From: Acuticoccus sp. I52.16.1
GTDB taxonomy: Bacteria; Pseudomonadota; Alphaproteobacteria; Rhizobiales; Amorphaceae
Assembly (NCBI RefSeq): GCF_022865125.1
Contig: NZ_CP094828.1
Location: 3,651,219-3,715,218 of the forward strand
Reading direction: 5' to 3'
DNA length: 64,000 nt
Both the position numbers and the translations under genes were made by a program. The notes beneath the pieces were generated by a model that was not told the origin of the DNA, searched no databases, and saw only the letters and a program-made list of their open reading frames with translations. Positions within the stretch are counted from its first letter, which is position 1; the number at the start of each line of letters is the position of its first letter. Shown piece after piece: positions 1 to 8,838 of this stretch.

Positions 1-351
1 TTTCGCACCCGATTGTGAAAAAGCGCCAGAATGTGCGGATTTGCTAAACAAATCGGCCGAATCTGCTTCGCCTTGGCGCTTGCCCTCGGTAGCCCGGCGT
101 GCGAAGGGTTAATCGTTGATCGGGGTAACGAACCGTTCACACAATAGACAAGCCCAGCTCGTTCGCGAAGCCGGGCGGTTTCCGTCGAAGAGGGTCATGG
201 CATGTCGGTGATTGCAATTTCAGGTTGCTCGATCGCATCTGCTTTTTGCGTCACCGCTCCGGCTTAGTCACGGTTCGCAGAACCCTGCGACCCCGTTAAT
301 AGAGGCTACCGGAAACCAAGGCCGGGCAATCGATCGCCCGGAGGAGGGATA
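1..351. other. Intergenic region upstream of the rhodanese gene
   Basis: I see no convincing protein-coding frame here on either strand, and no tRNA. The stretch is less GC-rich than the genes around it and ends in a strong purine-rich ribosome binding site at 340-348 that serves the rhodanese gene. I looked for a cluster of DnaA boxes (TTATCCACA-like) because the replication genes follow. None matched well, so I do not call an origin. Confidence 0.5.
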
Positions 352-357
352 TTGTCC

Positions 358-792
358 ATGATGCAAACCGGCAATCCACCCATTTCAGAGGTCACGCCCG
401 ACGAGGCCTACAACGAGCTGATGAACGACCCGTCCGCTCGCCTCGTCGATGTGCGCACCAAAGCCGAGTGGGCCTACGTAGGCCTGCCCGATCTCACCGC
501 GGCTCCGTCCGGCGAGCCTGTCCTCCTCGAGTGGCAGGTGTTCCCGACGATGGCCGTCGCCGACGACTTTGGCCAGTCGCTCCAGAGCGCCTGCCCGGAT
601 CCGTCGACAGCGCTCTATTTCATCTGCCGCAGCGGGGCCCGCAGCCTCGCCGCCGCAAGGTTGATGGGCGCTCTCGGCTACGAGAGGTGCTTCAACGTCA
701 CCGACGGCTTCGAAGGGCCGCCGGACGGCGCAGGGCACCGTGGCACTGTCGCCGGGTGGAAAGCATCCGGTCTCCCCTGGCGGCAGACTTAG
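358..792 (+). CDS. Rhodanese-like domain protein (single domain)
   Basis: This small cytoplasmic protein of 144 residues has one rhodanese domain. Rhodaneses carry sulfur as a persulfide on an active-site cysteine and pass it to an acceptor; the acceptor here is unknown. The active-site loop CRSGARS is visible near residue 90, and the CH2A-like segment LVDVRTKAEW lies near the start. The ATG at 358 sits nine bases after the GGAGGAGGG site at 340-348. The TTG at 352 is in frame but too close to that site. It lies 136 bp upstream of dnaA on the same strand, so the two could share transcripts. That would be an unusual neighbour for dnaA, and its role there is unknown. Confidence 0.85.
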   Translation: MMQTGNPPISEVTPDEAYNELMNDPSARLVDVRTKAEWAYVGLPDLTAAPSGEPVLLEWQVFPTMAVADDFGQSLQSACPDPSTALYFICRSGARSLAAARLMGALGYERCFNVTDGFEGPPDGAGHRGTVAGWKASGLPWRQT

Positions 793-928
793 CGAACCGA
801 GACCCACGCGTATTTCGTCGAATCCCATCGGGTGCACCCGGGCGCCCGATCGGGAGGGTTTGTGCCAAGTGCATCGCTATCCGGGCAATGACAATTCAAA
901 CACGGGACCTTCAGGAGTAGTGCGAACG

Positions 929-2386
929 ATGGAGCCAACCCAAGCATCGGCCGGAACGACTGAAAGCAAAGATAGCGAAACCTGGTCTCAGATTAAGTTA
1001 GAACTTCGCTCTGCCCACGGCGAGGATATCTATACGTCGTGGTTCGAGCGCATCGAGTTCGAATCCGTTTCGAATACCGTCGTCGACCTGTCCACGCCGA
1101 CGTCGTTTATCCGGCACTGGGTGCAGACCCACTACGCGACCGACATCGTCCAGCGCTGGCGCGCTGTGCGCCCCGATATCGGCGAGGTGCGCTTCAAGGT
1201 GCGTTCCTCGCTCCGTCCCAAGACCCGGCCCGTCCGCAGCGGTCCCGCCGCGGGTGCCCCCAACACCGTCGATCAGACCAACGGGTCGGCCGCCCCGCGC
1301 CGTCAGATCGACGGCCCTCCCGTTCCGCCGAATTCGGCCGGCGGCCTCGAGGGATCGGCATTGGATGCACGCCACTCGTTCGCGAGCCTCGTAGAAGGCC
1401 CGTCGAACCAGCTCGCGGTCGCGGTCGCCAAGAAGGTGGCCTTCGCCCAACCCGGTGAGCGGGCGGCGTACAACCCGCTGTTCGTCACCGGGGCCGTCGG
1501 CCTCGGCAAGACGCACCTGCTGCAGGCCATCGCCGGCGCCGCCAACCCAGCCCGCCGCACGCTCTACCTGACGGCGGAGCACTTCATGTACCGGTTCGTC
1601 TCCGCGGTGATGAACCGCACGACGATCTCGTTCAAAGACATCCTGCGTGACATCGACGTCCTGCTCATCGACGACATCCAGTTCCTGAATGGCGCCAAGG
1701 TGCAGGAGGAGTTCGGGCATACCCTGACGACCCTCGTCGACAGCCAGCGCCAGGTGGTGATCGCCGCCGATCGTGCTCCTGCCGATCTGGAAGGCCTCGA
1801 TGCGCGGGTCCGCTCGCGCCTCAGCGGCGGTCTCCTCGTGGAACTGACGCCGCCGGACTACGCCATGCGCAAGGCGATCCTCGAGCAGCGCATCTCGGTC
1901 CAGCACGAGATGTTCGAGGATCTCGTCTTCCCCGAGGAAGTGGTCGACTTCGTGGCCCGGTCGATCACCACCAACGGGCGCGACCTCGACGGTGCGGTCA
2001 ACCGCCTCGTCGCCCACAACCAGCTGACCTCCGCGCCGATCGACCTGAAAATGGCCGAGAACGCGCTGCGCGATCTGCTTCGCGCTCGCGAGAGCAAGAA
2101 GCCGAAGATCGAGGACATCCAGCGGGTCACGTCGCAGCACTTCAACGTGTCGCGCCAGGACCTGGTCTCCGCCCGCCGCACCAAGGTGATCGTGCGTCCG
2201 CGGCAGATCGCGATGTACCTGTCCAAGACGCTGACGCCGCGCTCGCTCCCCGAGATCGGCCGCCGGTTCGGCAACCGCGACCACACCACCGTCCTGCACG
2301 CGGTGCGAAAGGTCGAGGACCTGATCACCAAGGACACGCAGATGGCAGAGGACATCGAGACGCTGAAGCGCCTCCTCGACCAATAA
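929..2386 (+). CDS. dnaA: Chromosomal replication initiator protein DnaA
   Basis: DnaA binds DnaA boxes at the origin, oligomerises with ATP and opens the duplex for helicase loading. The 485-residue protein shows the four expected parts: an N-terminal helicase-interaction domain, a variable Pro/Ala/Gly-rich linker (about 95-140), an AAA+ domain and a C-terminal DNA-binding domain. Walker A is GAVGLGKT with Lys194, Walker B is LLIDDIQF with Asp248-Asp249, and the C-terminal signature RDHTTVLHA is intact. I chose the ATG at 929 because AGGAG at 913-917 is 11 bases upstream. The frame stays open to 740, but that extension would overlap the rhodanese gene. The gene is followed by a strong intrinsic terminator and then dnaN. 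Confidence 0.98.
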   Translation: MEPTQASAGTTESKDSETWSQIKLELRSAHGEDIYTSWFERIEFESVSNTVVDLSTPTSFIRHWVQTHYATDIVQRWRAVRPDIGEVRFKVRSSLRPKTRPVRSGPAAGAPNTVDQTNGSAAPRRQIDGPPVPPNSAGGLEGSALDARHSFASLVEGPSNQLAVAVAKKVAFAQPGERAAYNPLFVTGAVGLGKTHLLQAIAGAANPARRTLYLTAEHFMYRFVSAVMNRTTISFKDILRDIDVLLIDDIQFLNGAKVQEEFGHTLTTLVDSQRQVVIAADRAPADLEGLDARVRSRLSGGLLVELTPPDYAMRKAILEQRISVQHEMFEDLVFPEEVVDFVARSITTNGRDLDGAVNRLVAHNQLTSAPIDLKMAENALRDLLRARESKKPKIEDIQRVTSQHFNVSRQDLVSARRTKVIVRPRQIAMYLSKTLTPRSLPEIGRRFGNRDHTTVLHAVRKVEDLITKDTQMAEDIETLKRLLDQ

Positions 2387-2411
2387 CGGCCACCTGCGAC
2401 ACGACGCGATC

Positions 2412-2437
2412 GGCCCGGGGCGACCCGGGCCTTTTTT
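2412..2437 (+). terminator. Intrinsic terminator after dnaA
   Basis: A perfect 8-bp stem (GGCCCGGG at 2412-2419 pairing with CCCGGGCC at 2424-2431) closes a GCGA tetraloop and is followed directly by six T residues. It starts 25 bases after the dnaA stop codon, so dnaA and dnaN are probably transcribed separately. Confidence 0.9.
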
Positions 2438-2636
2438 GTGCCCGCATCCCCGCGCACGGGCCCGGCGCGGACGGCCGTTGCGCCGTCCGGGCAAAAAATG
2501 GCCGGAAACGGCCGGCAATATGTGGACGTATGGCGCGGCACGCGCGTTGCTTGCTTCCAGATCTTGAATCCACGGCTACCATCTGTTCAACGTAGCCTCC
2601 CAGCGGTACCCCCGCGCCTTTCGGACGGACTCCCGT

Positions 2637-3755
2637 ATGCGTGCGACCCTCGAACGGGCCCATCTCCTGAAGCCCCTCAGTCACGTCCAGCGGGTCGTTG
2701 AACGCCGCAATACGATCCCGATTCTGTCGAACGTGCTGATCCGGGCCGACGGGGCGAGCCTCACCCTCAAGGCGACCGACCTCGACCTCGAGCTGATCGA
2801 GACCGTCGAGGCCGGTGTCGAGCAGCCCGGCGCGATCACGGTGCCGGCCCACATGCTGCACGACATCGTCCGCAAGATTCCCGAGGGCGCCCGCATCGCG
2901 CTGGAGACCAACCCCGACGGGTCGACCATGACGCTGACCGCCGGCCGGTCGCGCTTCGCCCTGCAGATGCTGCCCGAGAGCGACTATCCGGACATCACCG
3001 GCGGCGAGTTCACCCACGCGTTCAAGCTTAAGGCCGCCGACTTCAAGTGGCTGATCGACCGGACGCAGTTCGCGATCTCCACCGAGGAGACCCGCTACTA
3101 CCTCAACGGCATCTACTTCCACGCCGTCGACGCGCCGGGCGGGGCCATGTTCCGCGCCGTGGCGACCGACGGCCACCGCCTCGCCCAGGCGCAGGTGGAG
3201 GCGCCGGAGGGCGCGGCCGGGATGCCCGGCATCATCGTGCCGCGCAAGACCGTCGGCGAATTGCAGCGTCTGATGGAGAACCCCGAGGCCGAACTCACCA
3301 TCGAGCTCAGCGACACGAAGATCCGCGTCACCTTCGCCAACGTGGTGCTGACGTCCAAGCTGATCGACGGCACCTTCCCCGACTACGACCGCGTGATCCC
3401 GAAGAACAACACCAAGATCATGCACGTCGACCGGATCGACTTCGCCGCCGCCGTCGACCGCGTCTCCACGGTCTCGTCCGAGCGCGGCCGTGCGGTGAAA
3501 CTCTCCCTGACCGACGGGTCGCTGACCCTCTCCGTCATCAACCCGGACTCCGGCACCGCCACCGACGAGCTGGTCGTCGACTTCGACTCCGAGCCGCTCG
3601 ACATCGGCTTCAACTCAAAATACCTGCTCGACATCACCAGCCAGCTCGGCTCCGAGAACGCCACATTCGCCCTCGCCGACCCCGGCTCGCCCACCCTCAT
3701 CCACGACGGCGACGCGGAGAAGACGCTCTACGTCCTCATGCCGATGCGCGTGTGA
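2637..3755 (+). CDS. dnaN: DNA polymerase III beta sliding clamp
   Basis: The beta clamp is a homodimeric ring that tethers DNA polymerase III to DNA and recruits repair and replication-control proteins. The 372-residue length is standard for three clamp domains. The N-terminus MRATLERAHLL and the following VVERRNTIPILSNVLI block are diagnostic for DnaN, and the protein ends in the expected C-terminal P-M-R-V-like tail. The start at 2637 matches the family N-terminus. About 200 bp separate it from the dnaA terminator, where its own promoter should lie; I could not pick the promoter out with confidence. recF begins 16 bases after the stop. Confidence 0.98.
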   Translation: MRATLERAHLLKPLSHVQRVVERRNTIPILSNVLIRADGASLTLKATDLDLELIETVEAGVEQPGAITVPAHMLHDIVRKIPEGARIALETNPDGSTMTLTAGRSRFALQMLPESDYPDITGGEFTHAFKLKAADFKWLIDRTQFAISTEETRYYLNGIYFHAVDAPGGAMFRAVATDGHRLAQAQVEAPEGAAGMPGIIVPRKTVGELQRLMENPEAELTIELSDTKIRVTFANVVLTSKLIDGTFPDYDRVIPKNNTKIMHVDRIDFAAAVDRVSTVSSERGRAVKLSLTDGSLTLSVINPDSGTATDELVVDFDSEPLDIGFNSKYLLDITSQLGSENATFALADPGSPTLIHDGDAEKTLYVLMPMRV

Positions 3756-3771
3756 CCGCGGGCATGCCCGC

Positions 3772-4893
3772 GTGCCGCCCTCCGAGCCAGCGCCCACGCG
3801 CGTCCGCCTGACGCGTCTCGGCCTCTCCCAGTTCCGCAACTATACCGAGGCGCGCCTCTGCGCGGCGCGTGATCACGTCGTGCTCGCCGGCCCCAACGGC
3901 TCGGGCAAGACCAACGTGCTGGAGGCGATCTCGCTGCTGTCGCCCGGTCGGGGCCTGCGGCGCGCGACCTATGCCGAGATGATCCGGCAGGGGGCCCCGG
4001 CCGAAACCGGCTGGGCGGTCTCGGCGCGGGTGGACAAGGGGGGCGAGGAAAGCGCGGTCGGCACCGGCCTGCAAGGCGAGGGGAGCCGCATCGTGCGTGT
4101 CGACGGCGCCGACGCGCGGCCCGACGACCTGACCCGCGTCGCTCGCGTCCTCTGGCTCACACCGGCGATGGACGGGCTCTTCACCGGCGGCACATCCGAC
4201 CGGCGCCGCTTTCTGGACCGGCTGGCGCTGGCGTTGTTCCCGCAGCACGGCCGCCGCGCCAACGCCTACGAGCGTGCGATGCGCCAGCGCAACAAGATGT
4301 TCGAAGACGGCGTGTCCGACGCGCGCTGGTACGAGGCGGTCGAGCGCGAGATGGCCGAGCACGGCGCCGCGATGGCGGCTGCCCGCGTCGAGCTGATCGT
4401 GAAGCTGAACGCCGCCCAGGCCGTGCGTGCGCTGGACGGGGGGGACTTCCCGCAAGCCGTGCTCGCCCTCGCCGGCGACGAGGGCGACGCCGACGGACCC
4501 GGTTTTGCCCGCCGCCTGCGCGAAGGGCGCGGGCGCGACCGCGCGGCGGGGCGGGCGCTCGGCGGGCCGCACCGCGTCGACCTCAAGGTGACGCACGTGG
4601 AGAAGGACATGCCCGCCGGCCTCGCCTCCACCGGCGAGCAGAAGGCCCTCCTCATCGGCATCGTCCTCGGCCACGCGGCGCTGGTCGCCCGTGTCACCGG
4701 CGAGACGCCGATCCTCCTTCTCGACGAGGTCGCCGCCCACCTCGACCCGGCGCGCCGCGCCGCGCTCTACGACACCCTCGACGCCCTCGGCGCTCAGACC
4801 TTCATGACGGGAACCGACGAGAGCCTCTTCACCGCGTTGGGCGAGCGTGCCGACCGCTTCCGCGTCGAGGCCGGGACCATCACCCCGCAATAG
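3772..4893 (+). CDS. recF: DNA replication and repair protein RecF
   Basis: RecF is an SMC-like ATPase that works with RecO and RecR to load RecA at single-stranded gaps. The 373-residue protein has Walker A GPNGSGKT (Lys46), an ABC-type signature STGEQKALL near residue 285, and Walker B ILLLDEVAAHLD (Asp318, Glu319). The start is GTG at 3772, 16 bases after the dnaN stop; the nearby ATG at 3764 is out of frame. dnaN and recF are in the same orientation and probably co-transcribed. The gene converges on crtB, with a hairpin at 4923-4945 between the two ends. Confidence 0.97.
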   Translation: MPPSEPAPTRVRLTRLGLSQFRNYTEARLCAARDHVVLAGPNGSGKTNVLEAISLLSPGRGLRRATYAEMIRQGAPAETGWAVSARVDKGGEESAVGTGLQGEGSRIVRVDGADARPDDLTRVARVLWLTPAMDGLFTGGTSDRRRFLDRLALALFPQHGRRANAYERAMRQRNKMFEDGVSDARWYEAVEREMAEHGAAMAAARVELIVKLNAAQAVRALDGGDFPQAVLALAGDEGDADGPGFARRLREGRGRDRAAGRALGGPHRVDLKVTHVEKDMPAGLASTGEQKALLIGIVLGHAALVARVTGETPILLLDEVAAHLDPARRAALYDTLDALGAQTFMTGTDESLFTALGERADRFRVEAGTITPQ

Positions 4894-4922
4894 ACGCCCG
4901 CTCGCGGTGGTGGCGGCGTGTG

Positions 4923-4945
4923 GGGACGCGCTACGGTCGCGTCCC
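4923..4945. terminator. Hairpin between the convergent recF and crtB ends
   Basis: An 8-bp perfect stem (GGGACGCG at 4923-4930 with CGCGTCCC at 4938-4945) closes a 7-base loop and overlaps the last codons of crtB. No T tract follows on either strand. It could be a Rho-assisted terminator or simply a stable 3' end for both transcripts. Confidence 0.35.
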
Positions 4946-5872
4946 GTCCCCGGCATGGCGCGGCCGCGTCCAGAGGCCGCCGCGCGAGGGCGTGGCGCGC
5001 GGGCGGGAGAGGGTGGGGCCGAGGGCGCCGGCGATGAGGCGCAACTTCTCCGCCTTGGTGGTGCCGACCCGCTCGGCCAGGCCCGCCGGCCCCGCGGCCT
5101 GCCGACGCACGCCGATCTCCCGGTACACCGCGCTCGCCGAGGCGACCGCCCATCGCGCCCGCAGCGGCAAGCGCGCCAGACCCACACGCGCCGAGCGGTA
5201 GTAGGGCTCGGCCTCATGCACCAGGCGCACCGCGACCGTGTGCACGGCAGGGGCGTGCGCCGGGGCGCGGACGGCGTCGGGATATGGGGGGACGCCGGCT
5301 TCGGCGAGCCACGTCGTGGGGAGGTACAGGCGGCCGACCGCCGCGTCCGCCACCACGTCGCGCGCGATGTTGGTCATCTGGAAGGCGAGGCCGAGGTCGC
5401 AGGCGCGGTCCAGCGTGTCCGCCTCCTCCGGCGCGACACCCATCACGAGCGCCATCATCACGCCCACCGCGCCGGCGACGCCGTAGCAGTAGGCCGCCAG
5501 CTCGTCGATCGTGGCGTAGGTGCGACCGTCGACGTCCATCGCGAACCCGTCCAGGTGGTCGTGCGCCAGCGACCGGGAGATCCCGTGTCGCCGCGCCACC
5601 GCCGCGAACCCGGCGAACACCGGCGCCACTGACGCCCCCGCGAGGGCCGTGTCGGTCTGGCGGCGCAGCTCGGCGAGCCGGGCGGCCGGGTCCGGCACCA
5701 CGCGCTCCCCGTGGCCGAGATCCTGCCCGTCGATCACGTCGTCCGCGTGCCGGCACCAGGCATAGAGGCGGGCGACGTCGTCGCGCAGCGCCGGCGGCAG
5801 CAGCGTCGAGGCGGCCGCGAAACTCTTCGAACCGCGGGCGAGCGTGGCGCGGGCGGCCGCCGCCTCGTTCAT
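4931..5872 (-). CDS. crtB: Phytoene synthase (squalene/phytoene synthase family)
   Basis: The enzyme condenses two geranylgeranyl diphosphates to phytoene, the first committed step of C40 carotenoid synthesis. The 313-residue protein has both aspartate-rich motifs that bind the magnesium-diphosphate: DDVID at 44-48 and DVVAD at 172-176, the latter inside the family block FQMTNIARD. Its ATG lies within the stop of crtI (ATGA overlap at 5869-5872), so the two are translationally coupled. Squalene synthase family members involved in hopanoid synthesis share these motifs, but the neighbouring CrtI-type desaturase argues for phytoene. The C-terminal 20 or so residues are basic and low in complexity. 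Confidence 0.9.
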   Translation of the reverse strand: MNEAAAARATLARGSKSFAAASTLLPPALRDDVARLYAWCRHADDVIDGQDLGHGERVVPDPAARLAELRRQTDTALAGASVAPVFAGFAAVARRHGISRSLAHDHLDGFAMDVDGRTYATIDELAAYCYGVAGAVGVMMALVMGVAPEEADTLDRACDLGLAFQMTNIARDVVADAAVGRLYLPTTWLAEAGVPPYPDAVRAPAHAPAVHTVAVRLVHEAEPYYRSARVGLARLPLRARWAVASASAVYREIGVRRQAAGPAGLAERVGTTKAEKLRLIAGALGPTLSRPRATPSRGGLWTRPRHAGDGTRP

Positions 5873-7371
5873 CGGTCCGTCGGCGACGGGGCCACCCGCT
5901 CGCCCACGATGAGCTGCGCCGTCGCCTTCGCCGAGCCGACCACCCCCGGCACCCCCGCGCCCGGATGCGTGCCCGCACCGACGAAGTAGAGGTTGGCGAT
6001 GGTGTCGTCCCGGTTGTGACAGCGGAAGAAGGCCGACTGCGTCAGGATCGGCTCCAGCGAGAACGCCGAGCCGAGGTGCGCGTTCAGCTCGCGCGAGAAG
6101 TCGGCCGGGGTGAAGGTGCGGCAGGTGACCAGCGTCTCGCGCAGCCGCGGGATCGCGCGGCGCTCCAGCTCGGCGAGGATGAGGTCGCGGTAGGCCGGTC
6201 CGGCCGCATCCCAGTCGATCGACGCGGCACCCAGGTGCGGCACCGGGGCGAGCACGTAGTAGGCGCTCCGCCCCTCCGGTGCCATCGACGGGTCCGTCTT
6301 CGACGGTGCGTGCAGGTAGAGCGAGAAGTCCTCCGGCAGCTCCGGCCCGGCGAAGATCTCGCCGATCAGCTCGCGGTACCGCGGTCCGAAGAGCACGGTG
6401 TGATGCTCCAGGTCGCCCGGCACGTCCCGGTCGAGGCCGAAGTAGACGACGAAGAGGGAGTTCGAATAGCGCTTCTTCGCCAGTCGCCGCGCCTGCGCCT
6501 CGCCGCGCGCGGTACCGCCGAGGAGCGAGGCGTAGGTGTGCATCACGTCCGCGTTGGAGGCGACGATGTCGGCCGCCAGCCGCTCGCCCGTGGCGAGGCG
6601 GACGCCCGTCGCACGGTCGCCGTCCGTCTCGATCGCCGCGACGGGGGAGGCGAGGCGCACCTGCCCGCCCAGCTCCTCGAAGAGGCGGACCATGCCGGCC
6701 ACCAGCGCCCCGGTGCCGCCCTGCGCGAACCACACGCCCCAGCGGCGTTCCAGCGCGTGGATCAGCCCGTAGATCGCGCTGGTGGCGAACGGGTTGCCGC
6801 CGACCAGCAGCGTGTGGAACGAGAACGCCTGGCGCAGATGCTCGTCCTCGATGAAGCTCGCGACCTTGGCGTAGAGGGTGCGGTAGCTCTGCAGGCGCAC
6901 CAGCTGCGGCGCCACGCGCAACATCGAACCGACCGACAGGAACGGCGCGGTGCCCAGCTTGACGTAACCTTCCTCCAGCAGCGCCTTGGAGTAGGCGAGG
7001 AAGCGGGCATAGCCGTCGACGTCGCGGGGGTTGATCGCGTCGATCTGCCGGTCGAGCTCGGCCTGGTCGTTGACGTAGTCGAACACCGTCCCGTCGTCCC
7101 AGCGCAATTGGTAGAAGGGCGAGACCGGCAGCAGCGTCACGTAGTCGTCCAGCGTGCGGCCGGCGAGTGTGAACAGCTCCTCCAGGCACGTCGGATCGGT
7201 GATGACGGTGGGGCCGGCATCGAACACGAAGCCGTCGTCCTCGTAGACGTAGGCGCGCCCGCCGGGCTTGTCGCGCCCCTCGACGATCGTGGTCGCGATC
7301 CCGGCGGACTGGAGCCGGATGGCGAGCGCGATTCCCCCGAATCCGGCTCCGATTACGATCGCCCGCTGCAT
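5869..7371 (-). CDS. crtI: Phytoene desaturase (CrtI family)
   Basis: CrtI is a membrane-associated FAD enzyme that introduces double bonds into phytoene; depending on the enzyme, the product is neurosporene, lycopene or didehydrolycopene, which I cannot tell from sequence. The 500-residue protein opens with the dinucleotide-binding fold AIVIGAGFGG, then KPGGRAYVYEDDGF and FDAGPTVITDP, all typical of CrtI. The C-terminal FAD block GAGTHPGAGVPGV is present. I chose the ATG at 7371 because GAGGAGG lies about eight bases upstream on the minus strand and the fold starts directly after. It is the first gene of a crtI-crtB pair. No crtE, crtY or other carotenoid gene is in the window. Confidence 0.93.
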   Translation of the reverse strand: MQRAIVIGAGFGGIALAIRLQSAGIATTIVEGRDKPGGRAYVYEDDGFVFDAGPTVITDPTCLEELFTLAGRTLDDYVTLLPVSPFYQLRWDDGTVFDYVNDQAELDRQIDAINPRDVDGYARFLAYSKALLEEGYVKLGTAPFLSVGSMLRVAPQLVRLQSYRTLYAKVASFIEDEHLRQAFSFHTLLVGGNPFATSAIYGLIHALERRWGVWFAQGGTGALVAGMVRLFEELGGQVRLASPVAAIETDGDRATGVRLATGERLAADIVASNADVMHTYASLLGGTARGEAQARRLAKKRYSNSLFVVYFGLDRDVPGDLEHHTVLFGPRYRELIGEIFAGPELPEDFSLYLHAPSKTDPSMAPEGRSAYYVLAPVPHLGAASIDWDAAGPAYRDLILAELERRAIPRLRETLVTCRTFTPADFSRELNAHLGSAFSLEPILTQSAFFRCHNRDDTIANLYFVGAGTHPGAGVPGVVGSAKATAQLIVGERVAPSPTDR

Positions 7372-7457
7372 TGTGCCGTCCTCCTCGAGGTCAAAGGAGT
7401 TAGGGGAGGACCGCGCCGCCGCCACCGCCCGAGCGGGCAAGTGCTGCCTTTCGCCGC

Positions 7458-8417
7458 TCAGCCGGCGTCGAGCGCGGCGGCGAAGGCGGCGAGGTCGGCG
7501 GGGAGGGGCGCGTCGAACGCCATCACTTCGCCGGTGATGGGGTGCTCGAACGTGAGGTGTGCGGCGTGCAGTGCTTGGCGGCCGAGGGTCTTGGCGGCAT
7601 CCTTGGCGGCGGGCGGCAGCAGGTTGGCCTTGGTGGCGAAGCCCGTGCCGTAGACCGGGTCGCCCACCAGCGGCGTGCCGATGGCGGTCAGGTGCACGCG
7701 GATCTGGTGGGTGCGTCCAGTCTCCAGCTCCAGCGCGATCTCGGAAACGGGGCCGACGCGCCGCACCAGGCGGTAATGCGTGATGGCCTGCCTGCCGTCG
7801 GCGCGCACGGCGAAGCGTTGGCGGTCCGTCGGGTGGCGGCCGAGCGGCTTGTCGATCACGCCCTTCTGCGGCTCGGGCGCGCCCCAGGCGAAGGCGTGAT
7901 AGCGCCGGCGCAATGGCCCGGTGCGGCCATGGTCGGCGAACTGCGCCGCCAGCGACTGGTGCGCCGCATCCGACTTGGCGACGACCATCACGCCGGACGT
8001 GTCCTTGTCGAGCCGGTGGACGATGCCCGGCCGCAGCACTCCGCCGATGCCCGACAACGACCCCGCGCAGTGCGCCAGCAGCGCGTTGACGAGCGTTCCG
8101 GACGCATGGCCGGCCGCCGGGTGGACCACCATGCCGGCCGGTTTGTCGAGCACCAGCACGGCGTCGTCCTCGTAGAGGACGTCGAGGGGGATCGCTTCGG
8201 CGGCGGGCTCGGCGGGCTCGGGCGGGGGGACCACCAGGGTCACCGCGTCGTCCACCGTGAGGCGTGCGGCGGGATCGCTCAGCGGTTCACCGTTGAGTTT
8301 TGTGGCGCCGGACCGTATCAGCGCCTGGACGCGGGTGCGGCTGAGACCGGAGGCGGCGGCGAGGAGCGCATCGGCGCGCCCGGCGCGTGTCATCACGAAG
8401 GTCTCGCCCGACCCCAT
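7458..8417 (-). CDS. Ribosomal large subunit pseudouridine synthase, RluA/RluD family
   Basis: The enzyme isomerises uridines in 23S rRNA (RluD makes the helix 69 pseudouridines; RluA and RluC modify other sites). The protein has an N-terminal S4 RNA-binding domain (about residues 10-75) followed by the synthase domain. The catalytic block HRLDKDTSGVMVVAKS is intact, as are GRTHQIRVH and QALHAAHL. Length with the start at 8417 is 319 residues, normal for the family. The start is uncertain: the frame is open further upstream but would then overlap the divergent DUF6476 gene, and an internal ATG at 8393 is possible. An S4 domain fits RluC or RluD better than RluA. Confidence 0.9.
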   Translation of the reverse strand: MGSGETFVMTRAGRADALLAAASGLSRTRVQALIRSGATKLNGEPLSDPAARLTVDDAVTLVVPPPEPAEPAAEAIPLDVLYEDDAVLVLDKPAGMVVHPAAGHASGTLVNALLAHCAGSLSGIGGVLRPGIVHRLDKDTSGVMVVAKSDAAHQSLAAQFADHGRTGPLRRRYHAFAWGAPEPQKGVIDKPLGRHPTDRQRFAVRADGRQAITHYRLVRRVGPVSEIALELETGRTHQIRVHLTAIGTPLVGDPVYGTGFATKANLLPPAAKDAAKTLGRQALHAAHLTFEHPITGEVMAFDAPLPADLAAFAAALDAG

Positions 8418-8448
8418 CTCGCAATCGCCCGACGTGGCAGGAGGCTCG

Positions 8449-8802
8449 GTGTCCTCATCAGAGGTCCAGGAAGAGGAAGAACCGCTCGATCCGGCGGTGG
8501 AGCGGGTTCGTCGCAAGCTGGTGCGTCTCCTGTTGGTGTCGTCCAGCGTGATGCTGCTGGGCTTCGCGGCGGTGGCGATCGCGGTGTTCTATCGCATTTC
8601 CGAGAGCGGCGCGCGGCCGGACGGCACCCCTGTCGCGTTAGACGTCGCCGCAGAGGAAGTGCGTGCGGTGACGGCCGACGACGGGATGCTGGTGATCACC
8701 ATCGGCGGCGCCACACCGCGGATCGAGGTTCGCCGGATGGACGACGGCGTGCTGATGCGTCGCTTCGATCTCACCGGGGCGCCGGCGGCGGCCCCCGAGT
8801 AG
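8449..8802 (+). CDS. Small single-pass membrane protein, DUF6476-like
   Basis: This 117-residue protein of unknown function has an acidic N-terminus, a basic patch VRRKLVRLL, one hydrophobic helix (about 28-48, VSSSVMLLGFAAVAIAVFY), and a short C-terminal domain of predicted beta strands. I recognise it as the DUF6476 type that sits beside RluA-family genes in many Hyphomicrobiales. I chose the GTG at 8449 because AGGAGG ends four bases upstream; the frame is open earlier, but that stretch overlaps the divergent pseudouridine synthase gene. The two genes share a region of only about 30 bp between starts, so their promoters must lie within each other's coding sequence. Confidence 0.75.
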   Translation: MSSSEVQEEEEPLDPAVERVRRKLVRLLLVSSSVMLLGFAAVAIAVFYRISESGARPDGTPVALDVAAEEVRAVTADDGMLVITIGGATPRIEVRRMDDGVLMRRFDLTGAPAAAPE

Positions 8803-8838
8803 GGGCGCCCCGCGGCACCCCTCAGGCGGTGGGACGGC

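Noticed and set aside
1-351. Replication origin upstream of the dnaA region
   Set aside because: No cluster of DnaA boxes or AT-rich unwinding repeats could be seen; alphaproteobacterial origins are often not beside dnaA.
998-2518. Long open frame on the minus strand opposite dnaA
   Set aside because: Its Arg/Gly/Asp/His-rich translation has no domain signature, and it lies wholly across conserved dnaA codons. Such frames arise from codon bias in GC-rich DNA.
2521-2529. TGTGGACGT near dnaN as a DnaA box
   Set aside because: Only six of nine bases match the consensus, and no cluster of such sites is nearby.
5284-7653. 789-codon plus-strand frame across crtB and crtI
   Set aside because: Low-complexity Arg/Pro/Ala sequence antisense to two well-supported enzymes; no ribosome binding site or family match.
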